Shown here piece after piece: positions 13,504 through 14,635 of a stretch of 14,635 nucleotides of DNA. Both the position numbers and the translations under genes were made by a program. The DNA comes from CAZNGF01 sp964572855 (GTDB lineage Bacteria; Bipolaricaulota; Bipolaricaulia; RBG-16-55-9; JAJCYT01), in NCBI GenBank assembly GCA_964572855.1, contig CAZNGF010000064.1, positions 1 to 14,635 of the forward strand, read 5' to 3'. Position 1 is the first letter of the stretch. The number at the start of each line of letters is the position of its first letter. The notes beneath the pieces are model-generated. The model had not been told where the DNA came from. It was given only the letters and a program-made list of their open reading frames with translations, and did no database searches.

Positions 13504-14559
13504 ACCGCACCACAGAAGCGGAGCCTGCAGCAGCGGCTCGACGACGGCGGCGTGATCTGCGCCGAAGGTTACCTGTTCGAACTGGAACGGCGCGGCTACC
13601 TGCAGGCCGGCAGCTTCGTCCCCGAGGTCGCGCTGGAGCACCCCGACGTGCTGGAACAGGTCCACCGCGAGTTCGTGCGCGCGGGCTCGGACGTGGTCGA
13701 GGCCTTCACCTACAACGGCCACCGCGAGAAGCTGCGGCTGGTCGGCAAGGAAAACCTGCTGGAGCCGCTCAACCGCAGCGCGCTGCGCGCCGCCAAGCGC
13801 GCCGCCGCACAAGCCGAAGAGCCCGCGCTGGTGGCCGGCAACATCTCGAACACGAACATCTACGACCCCGACGACCCGACGTCAGCGCGCGAGGTGCGCG
13901 CCATGTTCGAGGAGATGGTCGACTGGGCCGTCCAGGAGGGCGTCGACTTCGTCATCGGCGAGACGTTTTACTACCTGGGCGAGGCGCGCCTCGCGCTCGA
14001 GGTGATTCGGGCGGCCGGCCTGCCGGCGGTGGTGACCTTCGGCCTCATGGGCGAGAACGTGTTGCGCGACGGGGTCAGCGTCGAGGAGGGGTGTCGGTTG
14101 CTGGAGCAGGAAGGCGCCGCCGTCGTCGGGATGAACTGCTTCCGCGGCCCGGCGACCATGCTTCCCTACCTGAAGAAGATCCGCGCCGCCGTCTCGTGTC
14201 CGGTGGCCGCGCTGCCCGTGCCCTACCGTACGACCGAAAAGCATCCCACCTTCTTCAACCTCGAGGACCCCGGCGCCGACGGCGCGCTGCCCGGCGGGCG
14301 CACGTTCCCGACCGCGCTCGACCCGCTCTACTGCAACCGCTACGAGCTCGCCGCGTTCGCGCGCGAGGCTTACGAATCCGGCATGCGTTACCTGGGCGTG
14401 TGCTGCGGCGCCACGCCGGTCCACATCCGCACCGTAGCCGAGGCCATCGGCCGCCGCCCGCCCGCCTCGCGCTACTCGCCCGACATGGAGAAACATTTTC
14501 TGTACGGGTCGGACGAACGCCTGAGGGCGCACAACACGGCGTACGGGGCCAGGGCCTAG
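13501..14559 (+). CDS. bhmT: Betaine/homocysteine S-methyltransferase-like enzyme
   Basis: This is a zinc-dependent enzyme expected to transfer a methyl group from betaine or a similar donor to homocysteine, giving methionine. The 352-residue TIM-barrel protein shows the zinc ligands C213 (GMNCFRGP) and C301, C302 (GVCCGA). It also has AEGYLFELERRGY near the N-terminus, ETFYYLGEARLALE, and a C-terminal RPPASRYSPDMEKH typical of bacterial relatives. The ATG at 13501 follows GGGAGG by 7 bases and begins where relatives begin. An in-frame ATG at 13423 would add 26 residues that look non-coding (only about 60% G or C at third positions). The SAM-II element upstream supports a methionine-pathway role. 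The methyl donor (betaine or S-methylmethionine) is not certain. Confidence 0.9.
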   Translation: MTAPQKRSLQQRLDDGGVICAEGYLFELERRGYLQAGSFVPEVALEHPDVLEQVHREFVRAGSDVVEAFTYNGHREKLRLVGKENLLEPLNRSALRAAKRAAAQAEEPALVAGNISNTNIYDPDDPTSAREVRAMFEEMVDWAVQEGVDFVIGETFYYLGEARLALEVIRAAGLPAVVTFGLMGENVLRDGVSVEEGCRLLEQEGAAVVGMNCFRGPATMLPYLKKIRAAVSCPVAALPVPYRTTEKHPTFFNLEDPGADGALPGGRTFPTALDPLYCNRYELAAFAREAYESGMRYLGVCCGATPVHIRTVAEAIGRRPPASRYSPDMEKHFLYGSDERLRAHNTAYGARA

Positions 14560-14582
14560 TACAGGGCCACGCTGTTTTTGCT

Positions 14583-14617
14583 GTGTAGGGGTCCCATTCA
14601 TGGGACCCGGCCTACAC
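14583..14617. repeat. Strong bulged palindrome after the last gene (interspersed repeat or terminator)
   Basis: An outer 6-bp stem, GTGTAG (14583-14588) with CTACAC (14612-14617), encloses a perfect 9-bp stem, GGGTCCCAT (14589-14597) with ATGGGACCC (14600-14608). A 3-base bulge (GGC) lies on the right side. It lies 24 bases after the methyltransferase stop. A T5 run (14575-14579) precedes it rather than follows it, so it does not look like an ordinary intrinsic terminator read from the left. The GTAGG...CCTAC ends recall intergenic palindromic repeats in many bacteria. Confidence 0.5.
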
Positions 14618-14635
14618 GTCCGGTTCATGACCAGA

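Noticed and set aside
14563..14579. Intrinsic terminator ACAG...CTGT followed by T5
   Set aside because: The stem is only 4 bp with a 7-base loop, too weak to call.
1..14635. CRISPR array, tRNA/rRNA genes, insertion sequence or prophage
   Set aside because: No spaced repeats, tRNA-like cloverleaf, transposase or integrase sequence was seen, and base use is even along the window.

Overview
The window is GC-rich bacterial chromosome (G or C in most third codon positions). It is densely packed, with short gaps and many overlapping start/stop junctions. The housekeeping content (radical-SAM tRNA modification, the MEP isoprenoid pathway, an OmpR/BaeS-type two-component pair) and the standard -35/-10 promoters mark it as bacterial, but the phylum cannot be fixed from sequence alone. 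The SAM-II type riboswitch near the right end belongs to a class described mostly from Alphaproteobacteria. Two genes with almost no 5' leader are a counter-hint from other GC-rich lineages. No tRNA, rRNA, CRISPR array, insertion sequence or phage gene was seen.

Layout. Minus strand, 1-1685: a response regulator followed by its sensor histidine kinase, which runs off the left edge. Upstream of it are three tandem 11-bp repeats (1773-1805) suited to OmpR-family binding. Plus strand, 1925-4637: a coupled operon of a MiaB-type tRNA methylthiotransferase, a PfkB/1-phosphofructokinase-family sugar kinase and a two-CBS-domain protein, with both junctions being GTGA overlaps. Minus strand, 4645-5985: a membrane-anchored PHP/CehA-like metallohydrolase, convergent with that operon. 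Plus strand, 6118-9344: a three-gene cassette behind an extended -10 promoter, made of a small signal-peptide protein with a YIDPG motif, a two-domain methyltransferase and a polytopic membrane protein of the alkaline-phosphatase/sulfatase superfamily. I read it as an uncharacterised cell-envelope modification module. Plus strand, 9390-13305: ispG overlapping an exonuclease-DinG helicase fusion. Plus strand, 13317-14559: promoter, SAM-II riboswitch, a region of alternative hairpins, and a betaine/homocysteine S-methyltransferase-like gene. The window ends with a strong palindrome.

How the parts relate. The clearest regulatory story is at the right end. A methionine-synthesis gene sits behind a predicted SAM-sensing RNA, so high SAM should lower its expression. 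It is also the only gene here with a long leader; every other predicted transcript has a leader of about 0-19 nt. The most novel-looking biology is the 6118-9344 cassette and the exo-DinG fusion, which combines an exonuclease domain with an intact four-cysteine Fe-S site and carries an unusual residue in exonuclease motif II.
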